Notes under the pieces: model-generated
Database searches by the model: none
The model's input: the letters and a program-made list of their open reading frames with translations, nothing else
What the model was told of the DNA's origin: nothing
Made by a program: the position numbers and the translations under genes
In this document: in pieces, positions 26,713 through 35,774 of the stretch
Numbering within the stretch: the stretch's first letter is position 1
Layout: every line of letters begins with the position of its first letter
Source: Sporosarcina sp. ZBG7A
GTDB taxonomy: Bacteria > Bacillota > Bacilli > Bacillales_A > Planococcaceae
Length of the DNA: 61,409 nt
Direction of reading: 5' to 3'
Assembly (NCBI RefSeq): GCF_000813425.1
Contig: NZ_JWIB01000025.1
Span: 1 to 61,409 of the forward strand

Positions 26713-26766
26713 GAAGGTCCAGATCCGCTCTGGACTGGACCTTCCTCATGCAGATGGAGACATCTG
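26713..26766 (+). other. Two intercistronic hairpins between allF and allG
   Basis: GAAGGTCCAG (26713-26722) pairs perfectly with CTGGACCTTC (26735-26744). CAGATG (26751-26756) pairs with CATCTG (26761-26766). Neither has a T-tract, so RNA processing or stability is more likely than termination. Confidence 0.55.
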
Positions 26767-26794
26767 TAAATATGACGAATGAGGTGTGTACGTT

Positions 26795-28057
26795 ATGAAC
26801 TACAAGTCAATGGATGAAGCAAACAAAGCGGTTATCGATAAAATTACCGGATCTGCTCCATTTTTAGTGGATGTTGTTCCTGCTAAAGAAAAAATTAAAG
26901 AATTAAATGACGGAAAAGTGTTGCTACATGCAGGTCCACCTATTGAGTGGAACGACATGACAGGTCCAATGCAAGGATCTTGTATCGGTGCTTCTATCTA
27001 TGAAGGTTGGGCATCGAACGAAGAAGAAGCGGAAAAGCAACTAGCAGGCGGTGAAGTGAAATTCATCCCATGTCACCATGTGAATGCAGTTGGCCCAATG
27101 GGTGGTATCACGTCTGCTAATATGCCTGTTTTTGTTGTAGAAAACCGTACAGACGGCAACGAAGCTTACTGCATCATGAACGAAGGAATCGGAAAAGTGC
27201 TTCGTTTTGGTGCCAATTCACAAGAAGTCATCGATCGTTTGAAGTGGATGCAAGATATTCTTGGACCAACGATTGCAAAAGCTCTTGCGCTCACTGAAGA
27301 TGGCTTGAACTTGAACGTCATCATCGCAAAAGCAATTACAATGGGCGATGAGTTCCACCAGCGTAATATTGCTGCGTCCTTAATCTTCTTGAAAGAAATC
27401 AGCCCGTACATCGTACAGTTGGATATGAACGAAAGCGATCGTAAGGACGTTATTCAATTCTTGGCGGATACAGACCAATTCTTCTTGAATATCATGATGG
27501 CAACAGCTAAAGCCGTAATGGACGGAGCTCGCACTATTCAAGACGGAACTGTCGTTACAGCAATGTGCCGTAATGGTAAAGACTTCGGAATCCGCATTAG
27601 CGGAATGGGAGACGAGTGGTTCACAGCACCAGTAAACACGCCTCAAGGACTATTCTTTACTGGGTATTCACAAGATGATGCCAACCCGGATATCGGGGAC
27701 AGCGCGATCACTGAAACATTCGGTGTCGGCGGTATGGCAATGATTGCAGCACCTGGCGTAACACGTTTTGTTGGCGCGGGCGGCTTTGACGACGCACTTG
27801 CAACAAGCAATGAAATGACAGAAATCTGTGTCTCTCAAAATAGTAACTTCACAATTCCTACTTGGGACTTCCAAGGTGCTTGCCTTGGAATCGATGCACG
27901 TAAAGTAGTCGAGACCGGTATTGAGCCAGTCATCAACACAGGAATTGCACACAAAAAAGCAGGAATGGGTCAAGTTGGTGCAGGAACAGTTCGTGCTCCT
28001 AAGGAATGTTTTGAAAAGGCATTAGAAGCATATGCTGTGAAGCTAGGCTTGATCTAA
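26795..28057 (+). CDS. allG: Oxamate carbamoyltransferase subunit AllG (YlbE, DUF1116)
   Basis: This is a 420-aa DUF1116 protein, matching E. coli YlbE in length and order. Typical blocks are the GPPIEWNDMTGPMQGS region, CHHVNAVGPMGGITSANMPV, GDEFHQRN and the C-terminal KAGMGQVGAGTVRAPKECF. ATG 26795 has GAGGTG eight bases upstream. An in-frame GTG at 26786 lies within that site. It is known as an essential subunit of AllFGH in E. coli. Its individual catalytic role is not established from sequence. It overlaps allH by one base. Confidence 0.92.
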   Translation: MNYKSMDEANKAVIDKITGSAPFLVDVVPAKEKIKELNDGKVLLHAGPPIEWNDMTGPMQGSCIGASIYEGWASNEEEAEKQLAGGEVKFIPCHHVNAVGPMGGITSANMPVFVVENRTDGNEAYCIMNEGIGKVLRFGANSQEVIDRLKWMQDILGPTIAKALALTEDGLNLNVIIAKAITMGDEFHQRNIAASLIFLKEISPYIVQLDMNESDRKDVIQFLADTDQFFLNIMMATAKAVMDGARTIQDGTVVTAMCRNGKDFGIRISGMGDEWFTAPVNTPQGLFFTGYSQDDANPDIGDSAITETFGVGGMAMIAAPGVTRFVGAGGFDDALATSNEMTEICVSQNSNFTIPTWDFQGACLGIDARKVVETGIEPVINTGIAHKKAGMGQVGAGTVRAPKECFEKALEAYAVKLGLI

Positions 28058-28977
28058 TGGAGAGGCTGTCAGCTAAGGTTTCAGTTTTGTATGCAGAGGA
28101 ATACGAACAACGCATTCCTCTGTTGCTTTCTGAGCACCCAGAGGGCAAAGTACACAGCATTTTTCAGAATGGTATTAATGTCCAAATGGGTGAGCATTTG
28201 TTTTTCATCGGAACGACGAAAAACGGGCAGTTGCCATTTGGCATTCACCTCACCCACCAGCATTTACAAGAATTGCTAGGAACCATCAACGACGATTGCT
28301 CTGTGTCTTGGCATTCCGCACAGCGGGAGTTGGAGTTTGGAAAGGGAGTACCTGCTGTTTGCCTCGCGGGCGCAGTGCCGTTTGACTGGCAGATTTCTCG
28401 CAAAACAATAACAGATGATGAGCTGATGGACAATCTAGCCATGCTTATCTCCATATTGCTCATTGAACCACGTATAACTGGATTAAAAACAGAAATTGAA
28501 TCATTTTTAACTGCTTATTTAGAGGGTTCCCCTGCAAGTGGAATGAATGAGCAGCATATCTATGAACTACTTACCGTGTTGGAATCATCTGACCGGGAGA
28601 AAATAGAAACAGAACTTCGCTTTTTCATCGGACGGGGGCAAGGCTTAACCCCTTCAGGTGATGACCATTTGGTCGGCTTACTCGCTATCCATGCAGCGGC
28701 AGGAATATTATCACCCCCTTTTGTTGAAACCGCAAAAGGGCTTGTTCTGAACGAGGCACTGACGACAGATATTGGACGTGAGTATTTGTTGTATGCATTG
28801 GAAGGGAAGTTTAGCTCGACTGTAGCTGAAACGGCTTCAGCATTGACAGAGAAGACAGATATTTATATGCTAAAACCATTGCTTTCCGAATTGCTCGATA
28901 TGGGGCATAGTTCTGGAATCGATACGGTTTTTGGTATGTTACTCGGCTTACTAGCGCTAAGGAGGAAACTAGAATGA
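28057..28977 (+). CDS. allH: Oxamate carbamoyltransferase subunit AllH (YlbF, DUF2877)
   Basis: This is a 306-aa DUF2877 protein with the family signature GQGLTPSGDDHLVGLLA near residue 205 and the C-terminal GHSSGIDTVFGMLLGL. Its ATG overlaps the allG stop (TAATG), and its end overlaps the carbamate kinase gene by 4 bp, so allG-allH-allK are translationally coupled. It is the third AllFGH subunit by order and family. Sequence similarity to E. coli YlbF is lower than for AllF and AllG, as is usual for this subunit. Confidence 0.88.
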   Translation: MERLSAKVSVLYAEEYEQRIPLLLSEHPEGKVHSIFQNGINVQMGEHLFFIGTTKNGQLPFGIHLTHQHLQELLGTINDDCSVSWHSAQRELEFGKGVPAVCLAGAVPFDWQISRKTITDDELMDNLAMLISILLIEPRITGLKTEIESFLTAYLEGSPASGMNEQHIYELLTVLESSDREKIETELRFFIGRGQGLTPSGDDHLVGLLAIHAAAGILSPPFVETAKGLVLNEALTTDIGREYLLYALEGKFSSTVAETASALTEKTDIYMLKPLLSELLDMGHSSGIDTVFGMLLGLLALRRKLE

Positions 28978-29912
28978 CAGAAAAAGTAGTAATTGCACTT
29001 GGGGGTAACGCAATCCTTCAACCTAAGCAGGAAGCGACTTATGAGAATCAGCGTGAAAACGTACGGATTAGTACTGAAATCATCGCGAAAATTGTCAAAA
29101 ACGGTCATGAAGTCATTGTTACACATGGTAACGGCCCACAAGTAGGCAACATCCTTCGTCAGAACGAAGAAGCTAAAGATGTTGTTCCTGCACTTCCACT
29201 TGACGTTTGTAGCGCAGAATCACAAGGGTTCATCGGGTACATGATGGAACAAACATTGAAGAATGAGCTCAATAAGCTGGATCTCAACAACCAAGTAGTT
29301 AGCATGCTGACGCAAACAGAAGTAGATCGCAACGATCCGGCATTTGAAGATCCATCCAAGCCAATCGGTGTCTTCTATTCAGAAGAAGAAGCAAAGCAAT
29401 TAGCAAAAGAAAAAGGCTGGGACGTTAAAGAAGACGCTGGCCGCGGATGGAGACGTGTTGTTGCATCTCCAAATCCGAAGTCAATCCTCAGCTCTCAAAC
29501 TATAAAAATGCTTACAGATAATGATATTATTGTCATCGCTTCAGGTGGCGGCGGAATTCCCGTTGTCCGTGAAGAAGATGGTAGCTTGACAGGTATTGAA
29601 GCAGTTATTGACAAAGATCGTAGTGCATTCCGTCTTGCAGAAGAAGCAAAAGCAGACGTTCTTATGATTTTGACTGACGTTGACAACGTATTTGTAAACT
29701 ATGGCAAGCCAGATCAAAAAGCACTTGGTACGATTACGCTTGAAGAAGCACAAGGCTATGCGGACGAAGGACAATTTTCTGCAGGCAGTATGGGTCCTAA
29801 GATGGAAGCAGCCATGAAGTTCGCTGAACTCGGTGGACGTGCGATAATCTGTTCACTTGGACAAGCAGACCTTGCAGTAGAAGGTAAGGCTGGTACACAG
29901 ATTAAAAAATAA
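28974..29912 (+). CDS. allK: Carbamate kinase (catabolic, AllK/YbcF role)
   Basis: This enzyme transfers phosphate from carbamoyl phosphate to ADP, giving ATP and carbamate (NH3 + CO2). The 312-aa amino acid kinase fold has VIALGGNAIL at the start, THGNGPQVGN, IASGGGGIPVV and SAGSMGPKMEAA. GGAGGAAACTAGA precedes the ATG, which overlaps allH by 4 bp. It is very similar to ArcC, but no arginine deiminase genes are nearby, so the partner is AllFGH. A hairpin follows at 29923. Confidence 0.93.
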   Translation: MTEKVVIALGGNAILQPKQEATYENQRENVRISTEIIAKIVKNGHEVIVTHGNGPQVGNILRQNEEAKDVVPALPLDVCSAESQGFIGYMMEQTLKNELNKLDLNNQVVSMLTQTEVDRNDPAFEDPSKPIGVFYSEEEAKQLAKEKGWDVKEDAGRGWRRVVASPNPKSILSSQTIKMLTDNDIIVIASGGGGIPVVREEDGSLTGIEAVIDKDRSAFRLAEEAKADVLMILTDVDNVFVNYGKPDQKALGTITLEEAQGYADEGQFSAGSMGPKMEAAMKFAELGGRAIICSLGQADLAVEGKAGTQIKK

Positions 29913-29922
29913 GTATATCAAT

Positions 29923-29965
29923 GGTATTGGCTATGGTCATTTTGACACTTGCCAATACCCTTTTG
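29923..29965 (+). terminator. Hairpin after allK, possibly a leaky terminator
   Basis: GGTATTGGC (29923-29931) pairs with GCCAATACC (29951-29959), followed only by CTTTTGG. The weak T-tract suggests partial read-through into the histidine kinase gene. Confidence 0.5.
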
Positions 29966-30029
29966 GTATTTACATAGGTTTTAGAAGTTTACATAATTGG
30001 TCGACATCAAAAGGAAGGAGAGAGTGTGG

Positions 30030-32651
30030 ATGAAAAATAGGCGATCCCGTTCTTTTAAAAAGGAACTCATATACTCGTTTCTTACAATAGGACTGACTGC
30101 GATTATTGTCCTCGGGATTTTTCAATTCTTCCAGCTCTCCTCGCTAATCGAAGGCAATCAGGATAGCCAAAAGAAAGTAACTGGGTTTTTAGAAGATAAT
30201 ATTGAAAGTTATATGGACCAACATGGTAGAATCATTGAAACCATGGCCTCTAATATTGCTCCTCTTTTAGAGGAAGGACGAACATCTAAGATAGAAGAAA
30301 AGCTACGTGATATTAAAATTAACTATCCGGGATTTGTAAACTTGTACGTAGGGGATAAAAATGGTGAATCTCTTGTATTTTACCCTTCTGTATACACGGA
30401 TGGAGTGAGACGGGAACACTTGAATTATAGCGATCGGTCTTATTACAAAGATCTTCTCGATAAAAACAAACAAGTGGTGTCTCCTGTTTTTTATGGTAGA
30501 GGGGGAACAGATGTCCTTTTGGTTGCGATCGTCTCACCGATATTTGACAGTAAGGGGAAGATGCAAGGGTATATTTTAGGGGCTATCGATTTAAACGCTT
30601 TGGAGAAATACGTATCTACAAGGATATCAGGCGAAGCAAGTTATGCGGTGTTACTTGACCAAGATAATAATGTAATTGTGCACCCCGATGTTGATACTAG
30701 GACAGACATGGTGAATCTCACGAATTCTAAAATTGTTCAGACCATCAATAATCAATCTGATCAATCTTTGAATAGCTTGACTGTCAAAGAAGAGGGCAGT
30801 GAAAAAGAATTCATCACCTATGCGAAAATTAGGAATCTTGATTGGACGGTATGGATTGCAAATCCATCCACATTAATCACAAAGCCACTTAGAAGTGCAG
30901 CGAACACAATTCTGTGGTTCATACCCATTACGGCGTTATTTGTTGTGTTAGCAAGTCTATTTTTAACGAATCGACTTGAACGAACGATTCGCAATCTCCT
31001 CGATACCATTAAGCGTTATTCTGTAAGTTATAAGACGAACCAACCTGTTCAATTATCTGAACGAATTCAAGGCCCGCAAGAGATGACGGATTTGCTGGCT
31101 CACTTCAATGATATGATATCTGAAATTGAAGAAAATCGAAATGAACTCATTGATTTGAATACACAACTTGAAGGCCGTGTTCAGGAACGAACTGCAAATT
31201 TGGAACAGCGGAATGCTGAATTACAGGCAGTAAACAAACTGATTACACCGGTGTCTTCAAAAATGGATTTGCCGCATTTCATCCAACTATGCCTTCAAAA
31301 TATCGAAAAATCCGTACCTTTCAATGTGCACATTTGGTTTCGTGAGTTGGCCGTAACAAGCCAAGCGATTTACGTCGACAAAAGTTTGCAGAGCTATTTA
31401 GAGAAAAATGTGCAGGGCACTAATCAACACATGGAACCGATTGTACTAGATGGGTTGCCAAATGGCTATCTCATTGTCGATTTGCTGGACGGGCAGACAA
31501 TTGAGCCAAGAGGACAGGAATTTCTTCAAACGTTCTCACGTTCCCTTGCAGTTATGTTACAAAACAAGTTGTTATTTGAGCGATATCGTAATAAGCATGC
31601 TGAACTGGATGCCGTTCTTGAAAGTATGTCAGAAGGGATTATGCTTCTTAATAATGATCAACAGGTCGATTATGTGAACGAATTCTTCTTGAATGTGACT
31701 GATGGAGATGGCACGAATGGACCGCTTGTGTACTTATCCGACGTTATCGAACGCATTAATATCCTGTTTGAGACTTCTACAGAAGATATCGCTTCATTTT
31801 TTGAAAACGAAGCAAGTGAACTAAAGTTAGAGTACAAAACAAAATCGGGCAATGCTGATTTTTATATGCTTCATAAATTCTCCGTCATATCGGATGAGAA
31901 AAAAATCGGCGAAGGGCTGCTCATTCGTGATATAACAAAAGAGGAAGAAATTGATACCTTGAAAAACAACCTGATTTCGCTGACGTCTCATGAATTTAAG
32001 ACACCCATTACAAACATTCGAGGCAGCGTGGAAACGTTATTAAGAGAGGATGTGGAATGGGAGCCTGATTTTCAGTATGAATTGTTAGAAGGAGTCCATG
32101 AGGACATAGAGCGTATTCAACATCTGGTGGATGACTGGATGGATATTTCAAAGATTGAATCTGGCTCGATGTATATCGAACGCAATATGGTTCGTGCAGA
32201 TCATGTCATTGAGAAGTCAATCGAACTGGTGCCACTTTCTTTAAGAGAAGGGGCAACGCTCACTTTTCATAACAAAGCGGAAGATTACTTATTCTTCTAT
32301 GCTGACAAAACACGAGTCCAGCAAGTGCTAGTCAATCTCTTTACGAATGCTCTGCGCTATAACGATAATCCGCAAAAACAGATTGATATCACGCTTGAAA
32401 AAAAGGATGATTATTTAACCATAGCGGTATCGGATAATGGAATCGGTATTTCGAAAGAGCATTTGCAGAAAATCTTTAATCGTTTTTACCAAGTCGATGT
32501 TACAGCTACGCGTCGCTCGGGTGGAACTGGATTAGGGTTATCCATTTGCGAAGGAATAATGGAAGCACATGAAGGCAGAATCGAAGTGGATAGCAAACCA
32601 GGGGAAGGCAGTATGTTTACTCTTTACTTTCCGATACGAGAGGGGTCTTAA
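30030..32651 (+). CDS. Cache-domain sensor histidine kinase
   Basis: An 873-aa membrane kinase with TM1 at about residues 13-35. A double-Cache extracytoplasmic sensor follows (~36-285, with YSDRSYYKDLL), then TM2 (~290-312), HAMP (~315-370), a coiled coil, a GAF-like region (~410-520) and a PAS-like region (~525-640). HisKA has the phospho-acceptor H654 in SHEFKTP, and HATPase has NLFTNALRYND, DNGIGI and GGTGLGLSI. ATG 30030 has AAGGAG nine bases upstream, rather than the upstream TTG. Its gene is 4 bp from that of the response regulator. By position it senses a ureide or organic acid outside the cell (inference). Confidence 0.92.
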   Translation: MKNRRSRSFKKELIYSFLTIGLTAIIVLGIFQFFQLSSLIEGNQDSQKKVTGFLEDNIESYMDQHGRIIETMASNIAPLLEEGRTSKIEEKLRDIKINYPGFVNLYVGDKNGESLVFYPSVYTDGVRREHLNYSDRSYYKDLLDKNKQVVSPVFYGRGGTDVLLVAIVSPIFDSKGKMQGYILGAIDLNALEKYVSTRISGEASYAVLLDQDNNVIVHPDVDTRTDMVNLTNSKIVQTINNQSDQSLNSLTVKEEGSEKEFITYAKIRNLDWTVWIANPSTLITKPLRSAANTILWFIPITALFVVLASLFLTNRLERTIRNLLDTIKRYSVSYKTNQPVQLSERIQGPQEMTDLLAHFNDMISEIEENRNELIDLNTQLEGRVQERTANLEQRNAELQAVNKLITPVSSKMDLPHFIQLCLQNIEKSVPFNVHIWFRELAVTSQAIYVDKSLQSYLEKNVQGTNQHMEPIVLDGLPNGYLIVDLLDGQTIEPRGQEFLQTFSRSLAVMLQNKLLFERYRNKHAELDAVLESMSEGIMLLNNDQQVDYVNEFFLNVTDGDGTNGPLVYLSDVIERINILFETSTEDIASFFENEASELKLEYKTKSGNADFYMLHKFSVISDEKKIGEGLLIRDITKEEEIDTLKNNLISLTSHEFKTPITNIRGSVETLLREDVEWEPDFQYELLEGVHEDIERIQHLVDDWMDISKIESGSMYIERNMVRADHVIEKSIELVPLSLREGATLTFHNKAEDYLFFYADKTRVQQVLVNLFTNALRYNDNPQKQIDITLEKKDDYLTIAVSDNGIGISKEHLQKIFNRFYQVDVTATRRSGGTGLGLSICEGIMEAHEGRIEVDSKPGEGSMFTLYFPIREGS

Positions 32652-32654
32652 GGG

Positions 32655-33362
32655 ATGAAACAAAAGATATGTGTCGTAGATGATGAAGCGAAGATTTTAC
32701 GTTTCATCTCTGCGAATTTGCGATCGGTTGGATATGAAGTAGTGACCGCTGATTCAGGAGAGGAACTGCTGGAAAAGTATGATCTTATTTCTCCTGACTT
32801 AATATTACTAGATATTATGATGCCAGGAAAAGATGGATTTTATGTACTTGAAGAATTGCGTAAGTTTTCCCATACACCGATTATTATGCTGACAGCAAGA
32901 AGTAATCCAAAAGACAAAGTAAATGGATTGAATCTTGGAGCTGACGACTACTTAACAAAGCCTTTTTCGTTAGATGAGTTGTTCGCTCGGGTCAATGCGG
33001 TACTGCGTAGAAGTCAACCACATCTCACGGATTCTGCAGCAGGGTCCACATCTGTTATTGAGACAGGATTATTGCAAGTGGATGTCGGAAGCAAGCGGAT
33101 CTGGATTGATAACGAGGAGTTAAAACTTACGCAAACAGAGTTTTCCTTGCTCGAAATTTTAGCACTGAATTTAGATAAGGTAGTCCAACACGAAACGTTG
33201 TTGTCAGAAGTGTGGGGACCCCAATATCGTGATGATGTTGAATATTTACGTGTCGGTATCGCAAGAATTCGTCGAAAAATTAAAGAACGATTGAAAGAGC
33301 CTGAAGAATACATCATTACATACCCTGGACTTGGCTATATGCTGAAGAGCGTTACACTTTAG
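32655..33362 (+). CDS. OmpR/PhoB-family response regulator
   Basis: A 235-aa two-domain regulator. The receiver domain (residues 1-120) has acidic D9-D10, the phosphorylation site D53 in LLDIMMPGKDG, and K102 near LTKPFS. The C-terminal winged helix (~135-232) has LTQTEFSLLEIL and the recognition helix VEYLRVGIARIRRKI. It partners the Cache kinase encoded 4 bp upstream. The shared 20-bp promoter element at 24799 and 33536 is the best candidate for its binding site. Confidence 0.92.
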   Translation: MKQKICVVDDEAKILRFISANLRSVGYEVVTADSGEELLEKYDLISPDLILLDIMMPGKDGFYVLEELRKFSHTPIIMLTARSNPKDKVNGLNLGADDYLTKPFSLDELFARVNAVLRRSQPHLTDSAAGSTSVIETGLLQVDVGSKRIWIDNEELKLTQTEFSLLEILALNLDKVVQHETLLSEVWGPQYRDDVEYLRVGIARIRRKIKERLKEPEEYIITYPGLGYMLKSVTL

Positions 33363-33522
33363 AATGACTAGGCAAAAAAAGAATTCTTTGAAAATGTGTA
33401 AATGAATAACTAGTGATAAAAAAGTAGGGAAATACAAGCAACGCAATGCAGTGTATTCAACAGAAATGCCATGACCAGTTCTCTTGTAGTCATTTTGCTA
33501 GGAAATTTAATGTTTTGGCAAG

Positions 33523-33570
33523 GTTACCTGATTTGATTTTATTCGTCTGCAATGCTGTATAAAGTATTAT
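33523..33570 (+). promoter_or_regulatory. Promoter and conserved control element of the MFS gene
   Basis: GTTAC (33523-33527), 8 bp, then ATTTTATTCGTCTGCAATGC (33536-33555), is identical in layout to the allF promoter. TTCGTC (33542-33547)-N17-TATTAT (33565-33570) repeats the -35 and spacing found there. It lies 67 bases before the ATG at 33637, in an otherwise empty 274-base gap. Confidence 0.7.
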
Positions 33571-33636
33571 ACTAGTGAAAGGTAAATGATCATTTACTTG
33601 AATAGTAAATTATAAAAAATTGAGGAGGAACAAACG

Positions 33637-34893
33637 ATGGCGAAACAAATACAAGATAATGGCCAGAAAAAAGAACTCATTCCTTATTGGATCAAAGCCG
33701 TTATCGTATTTTTCTTAGGTTGGGTTGCAATTTACGGAACACGTGCAATCTTGAACCCTGTCATGGACGATATTCAAAACGAATTTAGCTTGTCTGGCGC
33801 TCAACTCGGTATGATCAGTAGTATTTTCTTCATCGGTTATGCAGGACTAAACATTCCGTCCGGTATACTTGGAGATAAAATCGGTAAAAAGAAAGTACTT
33901 GTACCAGGAATTATTTTGTTCGGTATCTTTGCAGCAATTGCAGGCTCGATGCCAACATTCTTCTTATTTATACTTATGTGGTTAATGGTTGGTGTGTTCC
34001 AAGGATTCTATTATGGACCACAGTACGGATTGTCTTCTGAAGCGATCCCTAAGAAACACATTACAGTCGGTTCAGCGATTATCAACAGTGGTATGGCGTT
34101 CGGTCTATCTGCTGGTTATTTCTTATCAAGTTGGACAATTGAAGCTGGTATGTCATGGAGAGCACCATTCTATATCGTTGCAATCCCAGTTGTCCTCATT
34201 GGTTTGCTAATGTGGTGGCTTGTTAAAGAAAACCCATATGGCAAGAAAACTAAAGCTGAAGTTGAGAATGAAGAACCATTCAAGATCAGCGTGCTGTTCA
34301 AAAATCGTAACTTGCTTATGTCTTACATTGTAATCTTCTGTGCGATTTACGGATTCTTCGTAGTCGTAACATGGATGCCTTATTATTTGCAACACGCACG
34401 TGGAATTGAAGGTAGTGCAGTTGCGACCGTTTCTTCACTAGTACCGTGGGCAGCTATTCCAGGTTCGATTTTCTTCAGCTGGGTCGCTGACCGTATGGGA
34501 AAACGTCGTCCAGTGCTACTCGTTATGCTCCCACTTTCATTGATATCACTCATCTCCATCGTTGCATTTGACAACATGTACGTTCTTTATGCAGCACTGA
34601 TTGGTTACGGTATCTTTGGTAAAATCAGTACAAATCCTGTGTTGGTTGCTGTTGTTGCAGACAACGCTCCTAAAAACGCATATGGTACATCATTCGGTAT
34701 TTACAACTTCATCGGAATGTGTGGTTCCATCCTTGCACCATACATCACAGGTTTCTTGGCTGATAAAACTGGTAATCTGGATATGGGCTTCTACTTTGCA
34801 GGTTTCCTACTTGTCATCGGTACAATTGCCGCAGCGTTGATTAAGGAAGATAACAAACCAAAATTAACAGAAACGAAAGCAGTAACTGAATAA
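33637..34893 (+). CDS. MFS transporter, probable ureide/organic anion carrier
   Basis: A 418-aa major facilitator with 12 predicted helices. The loop 2-3 motif is GILGDKIGKKKV and the loop 8-9 motif is VADRMGKRRP. A large charged central loop (residues ~195-225) is present. Its closest general type is the anion:cation symporter group or related sugar-acid carriers. GAGGAGGAAC precedes the ATG. The shared promoter element ties it to the allFGHK operon, so ureidoglycolate, oxalurate, allantoate or excreted oxamate are likely substrates. It ends at a strong terminator. Confidence 0.85.
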   Translation: MAKQIQDNGQKKELIPYWIKAVIVFFLGWVAIYGTRAILNPVMDDIQNEFSLSGAQLGMISSIFFIGYAGLNIPSGILGDKIGKKKVLVPGIILFGIFAAIAGSMPTFFLFILMWLMVGVFQGFYYGPQYGLSSEAIPKKHITVGSAIINSGMAFGLSAGYFLSSWTIEAGMSWRAPFYIVAIPVVLIGLLMWWLVKENPYGKKTKAEVENEEPFKISVLFKNRNLLMSYIVIFCAIYGFFVVVTWMPYYLQHARGIEGSAVATVSSLVPWAAIPGSIFFSWVADRMGKRRPVLLVMLPLSLISLISIVAFDNMYVLYAALIGYGIFGKISTNPVLVAVVADNAPKNAYGTSFGIYNFIGMCGSILAPYITGFLADKTGNLDMGFYFAGFLLVIGTIAAALIKEDNKPKLTETKAVTE

Positions 34894-34902
34894 GTGAACT
34901 AG

Positions 34903-34938
34903 ACAGGCTGTCCCCTTAGCGGGGGCAGCCTGTTTTTT
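34903..34938 (+). terminator. Terminator after the MFS gene
   Basis: ACAGGCTGTCCCC pairs with GGGGGCAGCCTGT, followed by TTTTTT. Confidence 0.93.
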
Positions 34939-35072
34939 AGATTCTGTTCTTTCGATAGTGAGGTTATGCGACAATATTGTTTCTAACGAGAGTAAGTACA
35001 TCATTGAGTCAAGAATTGTCTGAACAGTGTTTCTTACCATATACTAAACAAAACGTGTGGAGGAGGAGTGGG

Positions 35073-35774
35073 ATGAAATTCATCATTTCTCCTTTAGGAG
35101 ATCAGGCAGTTCACCTCGAATTTGGTGGACCTTTTCATGAAGAAACAGAGAAAAAGATTAGAACTGTCACTACTGTATTGGATGATAAGCGACCGGTCTG
35201 GCTCGTCGAATACATCCCGTCCTATACGTCGGTTACCATTTTTTATGATGTCCACTGCTTTGCGAAAGAAGAGTTTCCATATGAAGCAGTACGTTTGGAA
35301 GTAGAGAAGTTATTTGATCATCTTGAACCGATTGTGATAAGCGAAAGACGTACGGTTAGAATTCCAGTACTTTATGGTGGAGAACAAGGACCTGATTTGC
35401 AAGAAGTTGCGGAACTAAACGGACTGACATTAGACGAAGTAATCGGTATACATACTTCTGGTGTCTATACCGTGCAAATGATAGGATTCGCACCCGGGTT
35501 TCCATTTTTAGTGGGAATGTCGCCTCGGATTACGGCACCGCGTCGAAGTGATCCAAGACTTCGAATACCGCCACGATCTGTTGGGATAGCTGGCGGACAG
35601 ACCGGTATTTATCCGATTGAAACACCAGGTGGATGGCAGCTGATTGGACAGACACCGATTGAATTGTTTTTACCGAACGAAACGCCTCCAAGTTTGTTAC
35701 GTGCGGGCGATCAGCTCGAATTTTTTCCCATTACAAAAGAACAGTATGATGCCTATAGGGAGGGGGACGTATGA
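35073..35774 (+). CDS. pxpB: 5-oxoprolinase subunit PxpB (KipI family)
   Basis: This is a subunit of the ATP-dependent bacterial 5-oxoprolinase PxpABC that opens pyroglutamate to glutamate. Family motifs are LGDQAVHLEFG near the start, YTVQMIGFAPGFPFLVGM, PRLRIPPRSVGIAGGQTGIYPI and TPGGWQLIG. ATG 35073 has GGAGGAGGAG upstream and gives 233 aa, so the longer reading frame from 34977 was rejected. In Bacillus subtilis the homologue KipI inhibits the sporulation kinase KinA, but the PxpBCA gene set here supports the enzyme role. It overlaps pxpC by 4 bp. Confidence 0.93.
   Translation: MKFIISPLGDQAVHLEFGGPFHEETEKKIRTVTTVLDDKRPVWLVEYIPSYTSVTIFYDVHCFAKEEFPYEAVRLEVEKLFDHLEPIVISERRTVRIPVLYGGEQGPDLQEVAELNGLTLDEVIGIHTSGVYTVQMIGFAPGFPFLVGMSPRITAPRRSDPRLRIPPRSVGIAGGQTGIYPIETPGGWQLIGQTPIELFLPNETPPSLLRAGDQLEFFPITKEQYDAYREGDV

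Noticed and set aside
28974..29912. Arginine deiminase pathway carbamate kinase (ArcC)
   Set aside because: No arcA, arcB or arcD is nearby. The gene is coupled to allH, so the AllFGH-linked role is preferred.
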